From assembly GCF_000733725.1 (NCBI RefSeq), contig NZ_JMQM01000001.1:2170001-2234000 (forward strand): a stretch of 64,000 nucleotides of DNA, in the 5' to 3' direction. Positions 38,670 through 47,572 of the stretch are shown here, in pieces. The DNA is from Nitratireductor basaltis (lineage in GTDB: Bacteria; Pseudomonadota; Alphaproteobacteria; Rhizobiales; Rhizobiaceae). The notes under the pieces are model-generated. The model had not been told where the DNA came from and made no database searches. It saw nothing but the letters and a program-made list of their open reading frames with translations. The translations under genes were made by a program, and so were the position numbers. How positions within the stretch are numbered: the first letter of the stretch is position 1; every line of letters starts with the position of its first letter.

Positions 38670-38723
38670 TCTTATATATGTTCGTGCAGATATCTTCTCT
38701 GCCTACAAAATTCCTATATAAGA
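38670..38723. promoter_or_regulatory. Two GntR operator-like 12-mers between the kinase and gntR
   Basis: TCTTATATATGT at 38670-38681 (10 of 12 against TCTTATATAAGA) and TCCTATATAAGA at 38712-38723 (11 of 12) lie 30 bases apart in the divergent region of the kinase operon and its GntR regulator. The same palindrome recurs at 39633 and, exactly, at 52204. Confidence 0.6.
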
Positions 38724-38826
38724 ATTGCAAGTCTTTTACAAGACCTGTCTCAAACTCCACTCCTAGCGTGTGGCAGCAAGACGCGGTATAGACATGCAAC
38801 TGATGTAAAAGACCGGCAGCTGCCTG

Positions 38827-39594
38827 ATGTCCGACAAGACCGATGCCAAAGCATCTTCATCCAAGGCGGGAACAGGCACGGGCGTGGAACTGGGGTTTAC
38901 GCCGCTTTATCTGCAGGTCCGCCAGAAGATGCTGGACAAGATCATCGCAGGCACCTGGCAGCCCGGCACGGCACTGCCTTCCGAACAGCAACTCGCCCTG
39001 CAAATGGGTGTATCGCAGGGGACACTGCGCAAGGCACTAGACGCGCTAGCCTCGGATCGCGTGATCGTCAGGCACCAGGGGCGCGGCACCTTTGTTGCCG
39101 AGCATGACCAGCGGCGCACGCTTTTCCAGTTCTTCAAGATTGCCAGTGACAGCGACGGGCGGATGCCGCCGGAAACACTGTTTTGCCAGGTGGCAGAACG
39201 TGCGGCCGAATCGGAAGAGAGCCAGGCCCTGCAACTTGCGGGTGACAAGGTTTGGCACATCCACCGGCACCGAGCGCTTAGGGGGCGGGTACTGCTTCTC
39301 GAAGATATCATGGTCGACCGGGATCGGTTTCCCGCCCTGGATGACAGGGTGCCGCTGCCTAACAATATCTACGAGCTCTACGAGCGGCACTTCGCCATCA
39401 CCGTGGCCCACGCACGCGAACGCCTGAAAGCAATCAGCGCAAATGAGAAACAGGCCGAGCTCTTGGGCTGCGATGTGGGGCATGCACTGCTCCAGATCGA
39501 ACGAACCGCCACGGCGCTGAACGGTTCCCCCATCGAATTCCGCCGCACCCTATGCCTCACGGATCACTATCACTATTCGAGCGATCTCAGATAA
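38827..39594 (+). CDS. GntR/UTRA family transcriptional regulator
   Basis: A 255-residue regulator with an N-terminal GntR winged helix (about residues 30-95: PLYLQVRQKMLDKII, ALQMGVSQGTLRKALDALAS, RHQGRGTFV) and a C-terminal UTRA ligand-binding domain. It lies between the kinase operon (divergent) and the NagB-like/ChbG/TRAP operon (same strand). It is a clear paralog of the regulator at 52311, sharing GVSQGT(L/V)RKALD and the downstream ILFQFF/TLFQFFK segment. Both flanking intergenic regions carry TATATAAGA sites, so it is probably the local repressor, released by a sugar phosphate or a sulfonated intermediate. Confidence 0.9.
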   Translation: MSDKTDAKASSSKAGTGTGVELGFTPLYLQVRQKMLDKIIAGTWQPGTALPSEQQLALQMGVSQGTLRKALDALASDRVIVRHQGRGTFVAEHDQRRTLFQFFKIASDSDGRMPPETLFCQVAERAAESEESQALQLAGDKVWHIHRHRALRGRVLLLEDIMVDRDRFPALDDRVPLPNNIYELYERHFAITVAHARERLKAISANEKQAELLGCDVGHALLQIERTATALNGSPIEFRRTLCLTDHYHYSSDLR

Positions 39595-39632
39595 GTGTAT
39601 GAATTTCATCCAGAGCCTCTTGTTGACGAAAT

Positions 39633-39653
39633 TCATATATAAGAGTTATAAGA
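39633..39653. promoter_or_regulatory. GntR operator-like site upstream of the NagB-like operon
   Basis: TCATATATAAGA at 39633-39644 differs by one base from the perfect palindrome TCTTATATAAGA found upstream of suyA, and a second half-site TTATAAGA follows at 39646-39653. It is 31-51 bases before the start of the NagB-like gene. Confidence 0.6.
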
Positions 39654-39683
39654 ATTTTAGCCACGCGAGAGGAGGAGAACGCG

Positions 39684-40535
39684 TTGCGGGAATATGAGGG
39701 TGTCGATGCTGCCACGCTTGCAGCTCTACGCGCCAGTGAGGAGGAGCTTGTTTCCCGGGCCGGAACACGGCTGACGGTGCACGAGGACGCGCGTTCGCTG
39801 CGGGCGGCGATGGCTGACACGCTTTTCGCGGATATCCATGACTGCCTTTCCGGCAAGGGCCGCTGCAGCCTCATCGTGCCGGTTGGACCGGTCGGACAAT
39901 ACGCGCTTCTGGCGGAACGCTGCCTGCACGAGAAGGTCTCCCTCTCCAAGACAACCATAATTGTCATGGACGAATATCTGACGCTGGACAACCAGTGGAT
40001 TGACGAGGGCGATCCCTTGAGTTTCCGCGCTCACTTGAAGCGAAATCTCATCGACCTCCTGCCTGAGGACATGCGCCCTTCCCTGCTCGTACCGGACCCG
40101 CATCGTCTGGCCGCAATCCCCGACCATATTGCCGAACATGGGCTGGACTTCACCTATGCAGGGGTTGGGATAACCGGTCATCTGGCGTTCAACGATCCGA
40201 TCTCCGACTGCAGGAATCCGGAAGAATTTGCATCCCTGCCGACCCGCATAGTGCAGCTTTCGGAACAGACGCGCCTGATCAATTCGGTCACGGCTGCACG
40301 CGGCAACATCCAGCGCATTCCGCATATGGCCGTGACCGTCGGCATGAATGAAATTCTCTCTGCAAGAAAGCTGCGGGTCTGGATGAACCGCGACTGGCAG
40401 AGTGCCGCCATCCGGCGCATGCTGCTTGGCCCGCAATCGGCGGACTTTCCAGCCTCACTTGTGCAACGTCACGACAATCTGACGGTGGATGTGACGCGGG
40501 AGGTTCTGTCCCTGCCAGAACCGGGCCTGCGATAG
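39684..40535 (+). CDS. Divergent glucosamine-6-phosphate isomerase (NagB)-like protein
   Basis: A 283-residue protein of the NagB/RpiA fold with a TTG start (GGAGGAG seven bases upstream; no better start). The NagB base motif is kept as VMDEYLTLD. The second catalytic motif reads GVGITGHLAFNDP where NagB has N-D-G-H-I-A-F-N-E: the Asp is Thr, the His is kept and the Glu is Asp. The enzyme may thus deaminate/isomerise a different amino sugar or use a different ring-opening step. Its stop abuts the start of a ChbG-like gene, and TRAP transporter genes follow. In this context it could yield sulfofructose from an amino sulfosugar, which is speculative. Confidence 0.8.
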   Translation: MREYEGVDAATLAALRASEEELVSRAGTRLTVHEDARSLRAAMADTLFADIHDCLSGKGRCSLIVPVGPVGQYALLAERCLHEKVSLSKTTIIVMDEYLTLDNQWIDEGDPLSFRAHLKRNLIDLLPEDMRPSLLVPDPHRLAAIPDHIAEHGLDFTYAGVGITGHLAFNDPISDCRNPEEFASLPTRIVQLSEQTRLINSVTAARGNIQRIPHMAVTVGMNEILSARKLRVWMNRDWQSAAIRRMLLGPQSADFPASLVQRHDNLTVDVTREVLSLPEPGLR

Positions 40536-41393
40536 ATGAGCGGCGAGAAGACATTCCTGCCGCATCTCGATGATGTCGGCGCAACTGCCGGCTCCGTGAT
40601 TGCATGGAAGGCGCTGCGCGAGGCAGGAACCGTCACCAGCGCGTCCGTGATGGTGCCATGCCCCTACTACCCCATGGCGGTTGAGGACTTCCAGGCGGAC
40701 CCCGCACAGGATCTGGGCATCCATATCACCCTGACATCCGAATGGAGCCGTTATCGCTGGCGCCCGCTGATCGGGAATGTCGGAGGCCTGTGCGATGCGG
40801 ATGGTTATTTCCACCGCCGTCCGCAGGATGTGCTGACGCATGCCGATCCGATTGCCGTGGAAGAGGAGATGCAGGCGCAGATAGAGCGTGCATTTCAGGA
40901 CGGGATCAAGCCGACCCATATCGATGCGCATATGGGCACCGCGTTTCTTACGCCCTTCATGGACGGGTTGTGGAAGCTCGCCGAGCGATATCAGCTTGCC
41001 GTCCCTTTCTGCCGTGACAGTTCCGCCCTGTTCAAGGCGGTACGCGCGGAAGATGCCGATCTCGGACTATATCGGGAACTGACTGCCCAGGCCGATGCTG
41101 CAGGCGAGATCGTCTTTGACAGCTTCCAGATCGGTTTCACGCCGCAGAATCATCCCGCTGATGTGTTCTTTGCCGAGATGCTGGGCCAGGCACCGGGTGG
41201 CCTACACTGGTTGGCACTTCACGCCAATGCGCCGGATGATACGGCGCATTTCGCGCCGCATATGGTGTGGCCACGCACGCAGGAACACGCCTTGTTCTCC
41301 GCTCCCGAAAGCCGCAAAGTCTTTGCCGGCAGCCGTCTCGTCAACTGGCATGCCCTTGGCCCCAAGCGTGGAGCGCGTGCATGCGCCTGTTGA
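40536..41393 (+). CDS. ChbG/YdjC family carbohydrate deacetylase-like protein
   Basis: A 285-residue member of the ChbG/YdjC family, which removes N-acetyl groups from chitooligosaccharides and related amino sugars. The metal ligands are recognisable: HLDDVG (family NADDFG), LGIHITL and PTHIDAHMG. It starts directly after the NagB-like stop and overlaps the TRAP small permease by 13 bases, so it is part of that operon. With the NagB-like gene it suggests an N-acylated amino sugar substrate. No signal peptide is seen, so it acts in the cytoplasm after uptake. The substrate could also be non-amino, as the family is broad. Confidence 0.85.
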   Translation: MSGEKTFLPHLDDVGATAGSVIAWKALREAGTVTSASVMVPCPYYPMAVEDFQADPAQDLGIHITLTSEWSRYRWRPLIGNVGGLCDADGYFHRRPQDVLTHADPIAVEEEMQAQIERAFQDGIKPTHIDAHMGTAFLTPFMDGLWKLAERYQLAVPFCRDSSALFKAVRAEDADLGLYRELTAQADAAGEIVFDSFQIGFTPQNHPADVFFAEMLGQAPGGLHWLALHANAPDDTAHFAPHMVWPRTQEHALFSAPESRKVFAGSRLVNWHALGPKRGARACAC

Positions 41394-42025
41394 TCAGCCT
41401 CATCTCCCGCATCAACCGGATCATGTCGGAGACAGGTGTCGCGCTTGCCTGCCTGTTTCTCGTGATGATGACGGCCGCCGTCATCCTGCAGGTCGTCAGC
41501 CGCGAAATGCGCGCTCCCATCGGTTGGACCGAGGAGGTCGCACTGGCATCGATGGTCTGGGTATCCTTTCTGGTTGGCCCCTGGGCCTACAGGCACCACC
41601 AGTTCACGCGCATTGACGTGGCGGTGGAGATGATGTCGACGCGCAGCCGCGCGATCCTCAACATCATGATACATCTCTTCGAAGCCGCCCTGCTTGTCGG
41701 TGCGATCTATTACAGCTGGCGCTTTTTCACCGGCGGCAACAGCCTGCTGCCGCAAACGACGCGCCTTGTGCGCGGGCTTGCTGAACCCATTATCGGCGCC
41801 GATGCCGCAGGCGCGATCGTGGTGAAGAACAAGTATGTCTATTTCATACTTCCAGCCGGATTTACCGGCCTTCTGATGGTTGCTCTTGAACATCTGCTGC
41901 GTACGCTGCGGGCCCTGCTAACCGGCCAGGAAGAGCATCGGAATTTCGACCTGGACGGAACAGCGCGCACGCCTGAAGGTGATGCTGGCGGCAGCCGGTC
42001 GGACCAGACCGGCAGGGAGGGCTGA
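41381..42025 (+). CDS. TRAP transporter small permease (DctQ)
   Basis: A 214-residue membrane protein with four predicted helices and the DctQ-type core ALACLFLVMMTAAVILQVVSREMRAPIGWTEEVA. TRAP small subunits stabilise the large permease. An additional hydrophilic C-terminal tail of about 35 residues is present. I start at the ATG at 41381, overlapping the ChbG-like gene by 13 bases. The DctM gene follows by four bases. Confidence 0.9.
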   Translation: MRLLISLISRINRIMSETGVALACLFLVMMTAAVILQVVSREMRAPIGWTEEVALASMVWVSFLVGPWAYRHHQFTRIDVAVEMMSTRSRAILNIMIHLFEAALLVGAIYYSWRFFTGGNSLLPQTTRLVRGLAEPIIGADAAGAIVVKNKYVYFILPAGFTGLLMVALEHLLRTLRALLTGQEEHRNFDLDGTARTPEGDAGGSRSDQTGREG

Positions 42026-42029
42026 GCTC

Positions 42030-43391
42030 ATGGGTGGTTTCGCCTTCGCGATCAAAGGACTGGCGGTCTTCTGGGGCTTCCTCATCCTTCTGGGGATCGG
42101 CGTTCCGGTATTCTATGCCATGATCGGTGCCGGGGTTTTCCAGCTCTGGCAGATCGACCGCATGGCGTTCCTCGGCATGCAGGTGAACCGGGTCTATTCC
42201 GGCATTTCCTCATTCCCGATCATGGCGGTGCCCTTCTTCATCCTTGCTGGCGAGATCATGAATTCGGGCATGGTCACGCGCGCCCTCGTTGATTTCTCGC
42301 GCGCCATGCTTGGCCATATCCGTGGCGGACTGGCTCACGTGAATATCGCCGCCAGCGTTCTGTTCGCCGGACTCTCAGGCTCGGCCGTGGCCGACACGTC
42401 GGCGCTTGGCTCCATGCTGATCCCGGCCATGGAAAAGAACGGCTATTCGCGCAAGTTTGCAGCGGCAATCACTGCGGCAAGCTCGGTCATCGGGCCGGTC
42501 ATCCCGCCATCGGGCCTGATGGTGCTCTATGCGTTTGTCATGAATGTCGATGTCGCGCGCATGTTTCTGGGCGGTATCATCCCCGGCCTGATGCTGGCGG
42601 GGTCGCTGATGGTCGTGACCGCCTTCATGGCCAAGCGATACGATTTCCCTGTCGCCAATGAGCGCATGGCGTGGAGCCAGCGCGGTCGGGCAGGACTGCG
42701 GGCCTTCTTTCCGCTGCTCACACCGGTAATTCTTCTGGGGGGCATTCTTTCAGGCTATTTCACGCCCACAGAAGCGGCGGCTGTGGCCGTTGCATATGCG
42801 CTGTTTCTGAACATCGCGGTCAAGATCGCCCATCGCATGGGCCTGCTTGACGAAGACGGTTTCGGGCTGAGAGCATTTATCGGCATTCTGCGGCGCACGG
42901 CCATCCAGTCGGGTGTGGTGCTGCTTCTGGTCGGCGTGGCCACCGGGTTCAGCCAGATCGTCGCCATTGCTGGTGTTCCTGCCACGCTGACGAACATGAT
43001 GCTGACCGTCTCGGACAACATCATCGTCTTCCTGCTCATGGTGAACATCTTCCTGTTCATCGTCGGCATGGTGCTTGATGCGGGGCCGGCGATCCTGATC
43101 CTCGGGCCAATCCTTGCACCGGCTGCTGCTGCCTATGGCATGGATCCGGTGCACTTCGCCGTCATGATGTGCCTCAATGTCACGGTGGGTCTGGCGACAC
43201 CGCCCATGGGGCTGGTGCTGTTCGTCGCCACTTCGATTTCCGGAGCGCGCTTTGCCGATATCGTGCGCGCCATCATCCCGTTCCTAATCGCCGAGGTCCT
43301 GGTCATCCTGTTGGTCGCCTATGTGCCGATCTTCACGCTTGGTCTGCCCTGGCTCTGGGACAATTGGGGGAACCTGTTTTCCGGCGGCTGA
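42030..43391 (+). CDS. TRAP transporter large permease (DctM)
   Basis: A 453-residue membrane protein with about twelve segments. DctM motifs are LFAGLSGSAVADTSALGSMLIPAM, SSVIGPVIPPSGLMVLYA and LNVTVGLATPPMGLVLFV. It forms the ion-coupled channel of the transporter. The ATG at 42030 is preceded by GGGAGGG and lies four bases after dctQ. Sodium-driven uptake of an organic acid, sugar acid or sulfonate is expected. Confidence 0.95.
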   Translation: MGGFAFAIKGLAVFWGFLILLGIGVPVFYAMIGAGVFQLWQIDRMAFLGMQVNRVYSGISSFPIMAVPFFILAGEIMNSGMVTRALVDFSRAMLGHIRGGLAHVNIAASVLFAGLSGSAVADTSALGSMLIPAMEKNGYSRKFAAAITAASSVIGPVIPPSGLMVLYAFVMNVDVARMFLGGIIPGLMLAGSLMVVTAFMAKRYDFPVANERMAWSQRGRAGLRAFFPLLTPVILLGGILSGYFTPTEAAAVAVAYALFLNIAVKIAHRMGLLDEDGFGLRAFIGILRRTAIQSGVVLLLVGVATGFSQIVAIAGVPATLTNMMLTVSDNIIVFLLMVNIFLFIVGMVLDAGPAILILGPILAPAAAAYGMDPVHFAVMMCLNVTVGLATPPMGLVLFVATSISGARFADIVRAIIPFLIAEVLVILLVAYVPIFTLGLPWLWDNWGNLFSGG

Positions 43392-43459
43392 TCGCTTCCG
43401 GCAATGATTTCACAAGAGCGCTGCCAAGGCGCCTTTTCAAACAACCGAAGGAGGAAGAG

Positions 43460-44521
43460 ATGAAGTTTCTCAAACATGCACTCGCCGCATCCGCACTGGC
43501 GCTCGGGCTTGCCAGCGGAGCATCCGCGCAGGAGGAGCCGGAATTCAAGCTGGTCACGCCGCTTGCGACCGGCGAAGACAACTACAACTACCAGGCCATG
43601 CAGGCCTTCCGGAACCATGTGTTCAACAAGTCGAACGGTCGCGTGGACATCGAGATCTATACCGGCGGCACGCTTTGTGCTTCCGGCCGCGAATGCTTCG
43701 AGGGCATGCAGGCCGGGCTCGTGGACATCTACCAGTCGAATTTCGGTGAGCCGGGCAATCTGTGGCCTGCCTTTGCCGGTCTCGACCTGCCCTATATGCT
43801 GCGCGACGATCAGGTTGCCGAATGCGTCTTCGACGATGAAGAATTCATGGCCACCCTGCGTCAGGGCATGATGGAGCAGACAGGCAATATCCGCCTGATG
43901 GTCATCTCCAACTCCGGCGGCTGGCGCAATTTTGCCACCACGAACAAGCCGATCCTCAAGCCGGAAGACGTGAAGGGCATGAAGCTGCGCACGATCCCTG
44001 CGGAAATCCAGCAGGAGCTGGTACGCCAGCTTGGCGGCGCGCCGACCGGCATTTCATGGCCGGAGGTTTACACTTCGCTTGCGACCGGTGTCGTGGAAGG
44101 CACGAAGAACGGCATCACCGATATCGTGACCATGAATTTCCACGAGCATCTCAAGCACATCACGTTGGACGGGCACGCCTATATGGGCGGAACCTGGTTC
44201 ATCAACAATGACAAGTTCATGGCCATGGACGAGGATCTGCGCAAGATCGTTTTCGAGGGCTTCGAGGTCATCGAGCAGTATCTGCGTTCCTACCCGAAAT
44301 ATCACGATGTGAAGTCCTTCAAAGCCTTCACCGATGCCGGCGGCACGATTCACAGCCTGACCAACGAGGAAAAGGCAGCCTTCCGCGAGGCGGCAAGCGG
44401 CATGGAAGAGTGGTTCACCAGCCAGGATCCTGCCAATCAGGAATTCCTCGACAGCTACAAAGCAGCCATTTCGCAGTGTGAGGCCGCTGTCGATGAAAAG
44501 CTTCAGGCGGTGGTTCAGTAA
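43460..44521 (+). CDS. TRAP transporter substrate-binding protein (DctP)
   Basis: A 353-residue periplasmic protein with a clear Sec signal (MKFLKHALAASALALGLASGASAQ, cleavage after ASA). The DctP-family core has the ELVRQLGGAPTGISWPEVYTSLATGVVEG segment with the conserved arginine region before it (LRTIPAEIQ), which normally contacts the carboxylate or sulfonate. Here the sequence is unusually acidic at the N-terminus. GGAGGAAG precedes the ATG. It ends the ChbG/TRAP operon and is followed by a strong terminator. The ligand is unknown. Confidence 0.92.
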   Translation: MKFLKHALAASALALGLASGASAQEEPEFKLVTPLATGEDNYNYQAMQAFRNHVFNKSNGRVDIEIYTGGTLCASGRECFEGMQAGLVDIYQSNFGEPGNLWPAFAGLDLPYMLRDDQVAECVFDDEEFMATLRQGMMEQTGNIRLMVISNSGGWRNFATTNKPILKPEDVKGMKLRTIPAEIQQELVRQLGGAPTGISWPEVYTSLATGVVEGTKNGITDIVTMNFHEHLKHITLDGHAYMGGTWFINNDKFMAMDEDLRKIVFEGFEVIEQYLRSYPKYHDVKSFKAFTDAGGTIHSLTNEEKAAFREAASGMEEWFTSQDPANQEFLDSYKAAISQCEAAVDEKLQAVVQ

Positions 44522-44542
44522 CCACGGCTTTCAGTGCACAAG

Positions 44543-44578
44543 AAAAACCCCCGGCAATCATCATTGCCGGGGGTTTTT
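44543..44578. terminator. Bidirectional terminator between dctP and suyZ
   Basis: A perfect 16-bp stem (AAAAACCCCCGGCAAT / ATTGCCGGGGGTTTTT) with a 4-base CATC loop. It has a T-run on both strands, so it can end both the TRAP operon on the plus strand and the sulfolactate operon on the minus strand (stop at 44602). Confidence 0.92.
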
Positions 44579-44601
44579 CGTTTCAGTCCCGTCGATGTCT
44601 G

Positions 44602-45609
44602 TCAGACATAGCCGACGGTGAGTATCGCAAAGACCATCAGGAAGAGCGTGATGGCGACGACCACGCTGACATGGCCCGCACCGAGTGCGAACATGTCCTT
44701 GAGTGCCGTGCGGGCGCCAAGTGCTGCGATGGCTGTAATCAGCATCCAGCGCGATGCTTCCGAGAGAAAGTCGGCCACCATTGAAGGCAGGAGGCCGAAG
44801 CTGTTGGCTGCTGCGAGGGCTGCGAAAAGCAGGACGAAGCCTGGCAGGGTCACGCGCCCGCGCCCTCCCTCTCCGCGCATGGAAAAGAGCATGATGGCGA
44901 TGATGACGACCGGCAACAGGGCGACACGCAGTAGCTTGACCAGCGTGGCAATGTCGCCCGCGGTATCGGACACCGCATAACCGGCACCGACAACCTGCGC
45001 CACGTCGTGAATGGTGGCACCTATCATGATGCCGATGGCGCGTTCGTCGAAGCCGAGAGCCGTGAAGAGTATGGGATAGGCGATCATGGCCACGGTCGAC
45101 AGGCCGGTCACGGCAATGACCGTGAAGAGCGTGTTCTGTTCGCGATCCGATCGCTCCGGAAGGACAGCCGAGATGGCGAGTGCTGCAGAGGCACCGCAGA
45201 TCGCAACAGCACCACCGGTCAGAAGGCCGAAGGTCCAGTGGCGCCGAAAGAGTTTGGCCATCAGGAGCCCGCAACCGATCGTGAGCACCACACTCATCAG
45301 CACCAGGAGCACGGGCTTGGGACCGAGCGTCATCATCTGCTCGAAGGTGATGCGTGCGCCAAGCAGGCCCACGCCCAGGCGCAGGAGCGACTTCGAGGCG
45401 AACTCAATGCCTTCAACTGCGCGACCTTCCTCCGACATGAAGTGAAATGCCATGCCTAGAAGAAGCGCGAACAGCATGACGGGCGCGCCGTAATGCTCCG
45501 ACAGAAAATTCGCCGCCAGTGCCAGCACGAGGGCGAACATGAGTCCCGGCATGTACCGCTTCAAGGTATCGAAACGGTCCGGGCTCTTGAGCGTTGTCAT
45601 GAGTGTCAT
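44602..45609 (-). CDS. suyZ: YeiH family exporter; probable sulfite exporter SuyZ
   Basis: A 335-residue membrane protein of the YeiH (PF03601) family with about ten hydrophobic segments and the motifs GGAVAICGASAALAISAVLPE and GATIHDVAQVVGAGYAVS. In sulfolactate degraders, a member of this family beside suyAB is called SuyZ and is proposed to export sulfite. Here it closes the operon suyAB-tctCAB-slcC-comC. Its ATG is two bases after the comC stop. Sulfate or sulfite specificity is not shown by sequence; the role is from genetic context. Confidence 0.85.
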   Translation of the reverse strand: MTLMTTLKSPDRFDTLKRYMPGLMFALVLALAANFLSEHYGAPVMLFALLLGMAFHFMSEEGRAVEGIEFASKSLLRLGVGLLGARITFEQMMTLGPKPVLLVLMSVVLTIGCGLLMAKLFRRHWTFGLLTGGAVAICGASAALAISAVLPERSDREQNTLFTVIAVTGLSTVAMIAYPILFTALGFDERAIGIMIGATIHDVAQVVGAGYAVSDTAGDIATLVKLLRVALLPVVIIAIMLFSMRGEGGRGRVTLPGFVLLFAALAAANSFGLLPSMVADFLSEASRWMLITAIAALGARTALKDMFALGAGHVSVVVAITLFLMVFAILTVGYV

Positions 45610-45611
45610 CT

Positions 45612-46622
45612 TCAGCTTGTGGCTTCAGCGCGTCCCAGCGCTTCGATCTGTTGTAGAAGCGCGTCATCGACTTCGATACCATTCGCTTCCAGTTCGGCTG
45701 ACAGCGCCTGCCGTCTGCGGCCGGGCAACCTTGTCCCATCCATGCCTTCTATCGCTTCGGCGAGCACGGAGAAGCGCGCCAGCGCATGATCGCCGAAGGC
45801 GGAGGGGTCGATGGCGATGATGATCTGCCCGGTGCCGGGCGCCTGACCATCGGCATCAAAGAACGAGGTGGCTTCGTAGCCATAGTTGGCGCCGGTGAGG
45901 CCAGCGCACAGGAGCTCCACCATGATCGCGAGAGCCGTTCCCTTGGCGTCGCCCATCGGCACCATGGTGCCTTTCATGGCCGCACTCGGGTCGGTGGTCG
46001 GATTGCCGTCGGCGTCAAGCGCCCAGCCCTCTGGAATGGGTTTGCCCTGCTGTTCGGCAGCCATGATCTTGCCGCGTGCCACCTTCGAAAGGGAAATGTC
46101 GACGACGACCGGTTCGCCATCGGCAAGTGGCGCGGCGAAGGCTATCGGGTCGGTGCCGAAGAGCGGTTTCTTTCCACCCCAGGGCGCGATCGCCGCAGGG
46201 GCATTGGCGAATAGCAGACCGATCAGCCCCTTCTGCGCCAGTGCTTCGACGGTGATGCCTGCCACGCCGCAATGGTGGGAGCGGTGGATACCGGCCATGG
46301 CAATGCCATTGGTCCTGGCTGCTTTCGGAAGCCATTCCAACGCCTTCTCGATCGCCGGATATGCAAAACCGTTTGCAGCATCGATCCTGAGTGCACCCGG
46401 GCGCATCTCCTGCGCCACGGGCTCTGCCATGCCGTCGACCTTGCCCGACAGTGCCTGCGCGCAATAGGAGGGCATGCGCCTCAGCCCATGACCGGCCTGA
46501 CCGGCAAGCTCGGCGCCCAGCAGCGCGCGCGCCACTGCCTGCGCGTTTTCGCGCGATGTGTGGCAGCGCTCCAGCGTGGATATGACGAGGTCGGTGACCT
46601 GCTGTGGGGTCATGGTGCTCAC
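45612..46622 (-). CDS. comC: Ldh/MDH-type 2-hydroxyacid dehydrogenase; probable (R)-sulfolactate dehydrogenase ComC
   Basis: A 336-residue NAD(P)-dependent dehydrogenase of the malate/L-sulfolactate family (Ldh_2), not the Rossmann-type lactate dehydrogenase. Family signatures are AGQAGHGLRRMPSY, HRSHHCGVAGITVEALAQKG and the NAD-site GGKKPLFGTDPIAFA. With SlcC it would interconvert the two enantiomers of sulfolactate via sulfopyruvate, so that both can enter the R-specific SuyAB lyase. It overlaps slcC by four bases. Confidence in the family is high; the substrate is by synteny. Confidence 0.88.
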   Translation of the reverse strand: MSTMTPQQVTDLVISTLERCHTSRENAQAVARALLGAELAGQAGHGLRRMPSYCAQALSGKVDGMAEPVAQEMRPGALRIDAANGFAYPAIEKALEWLPKAARTNGIAMAGIHRSHHCGVAGITVEALAQKGLIGLLFANAPAAIAPWGGKKPLFGTDPIAFAAPLADGEPVVVDISLSKVARGKIMAAEQQGKPIPEGWALDADGNPTTDPSAAMKGTMVPMGDAKGTALAIMVELLCAGLTGANYGYEATSFFDADGQAPGTGQIIIAIDPSAFGDHALARFSVLAEAIEGMDGTRLPGRRRQALSAELEANGIEVDDALLQQIEALGRAEATS

Positions 46623-47551
46623 TGCGAGCCTCCCAGATGTTCCAAGACTTTTTTCGCAGTAAGCGCACTTACACGCACATTGGATTCGGCGGTAACGCCA
46701 GCGATGTGGGGTGTTAGAACCAGATTCTCCAAACCAGCGAATTTTTGGCCGGAAGTTGCGGAAAGTGGCTCTTCCTCGAAAACATCGAGTGCTGCGCCTG
46801 CCAATTGGCCGTTGCGCAACGCGTCGGCCAAAGCCTGTTCATCAACCACACCGCCGCGGGCGGCATTGATAAGGACGGCGTCGTTCTTCATGCCAGCCAG
46901 AGCCTTGGCATCGATCATGTGGCGCGTCTTGGGGGTAAGTGGCGTGTGAAGGCTGATGACGTCCGCCTCGCCGAGCAATTGCGGCAGATCGCGCTTCTGC
47001 GCGAGCTTCCATGCTGCATCACCTTCATCGAGGAACGGGTCGAAGGCGATGACCTTCATGCCGAGCGCATCGGCCCTGCGCGCGACTTCGCGCGCGATGG
47101 CGCCGAAGCCGACCAGCCCGATCACCTTGCCGGAAATCTCGCGACCGATCAGCCGCGAACGCGGCCATTTGCCGTCGATGACGTGCGAAGTCGACAGATA
47201 AGCCTCGCGCATCAAGATGAAGGCGGTGGTGATGACATATTCGGCAACCGCCAGATCGTTGGCACCGGTGGCCGGGTAGACCGCGACATCGCGGCCTTCG
47301 CACGCTTCGAGGTCGATATTGTCGAGACCGACGCCAAGTCGCCCCACGCATTCCAGCTTCTGTGCCGCGCCCAGCAGATCGCCGCGCACCTGCGTGCGGT
47401 TGCGCACGATCAGCGCGCGCGCATCCTGCAGCTTCTCCGCCAGCTCCTGCGGACGGTCGACAAGGTCGGGGTCATAGAGGGTTTCATATCGAGCACGCAG
47501 TGTCTCGACGGCGTCTTCGTCCATGAATTCGGAAATGACGATCTCAGGCAT
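46619..47551 (-). CDS. slcC: D-isomer-specific 2-hydroxyacid dehydrogenase; probable (S)-sulfolactate dehydrogenase SlcC
   Basis: A 310-residue Rossmann-type hydroxyacid dehydrogenase. The NAD motif VIGLVGFGAIAREVA lies near residue 143. The catalytic Arg is in INAARGGVVDE, and Glu and His follow in FEEEPL and LTPHIAG. In known sulfolactate operons, the enzyme at this position (SlcC) oxidises (S)-sulfolactate to sulfopyruvate. It lies after tctB by 21 bases and overlaps comC by four bases. D-3-phosphoglycerate or other hydroxyacid activity is the generic alternative. Confidence 0.88.
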   Translation of the reverse strand: MPEIVISEFMDEDAVETLRARYETLYDPDLVDRPQELAEKLQDARALIVRNRTQVRGDLLGAAQKLECVGRLGVGLDNIDLEACEGRDVAVYPATGANDLAVAEYVITTAFILMREAYLSTSHVIDGKWPRSRLIGREISGKVIGLVGFGAIAREVARRADALGMKVIAFDPFLDEGDAAWKLAQKRDLPQLLGEADVISLHTPLTPKTRHMIDAKALAGMKNDAVLINAARGGVVDEQALADALRNGQLAGAALDVFEEEPLSATSGQKFAGLENLVLTPHIAGVTAESNVRVSALTAKKVLEHLGGSQ

Positions 47552-47572
47552 GCAATATCCGTGACTGTTCGA

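Noticed and set aside
39684-40535. Plain nagB for N-acetylglucosamine use
   Set aside because: The key Asp of the second motif is replaced and nagA/nagK/PTS genes are absent, so the ordinary assignment is not supported.
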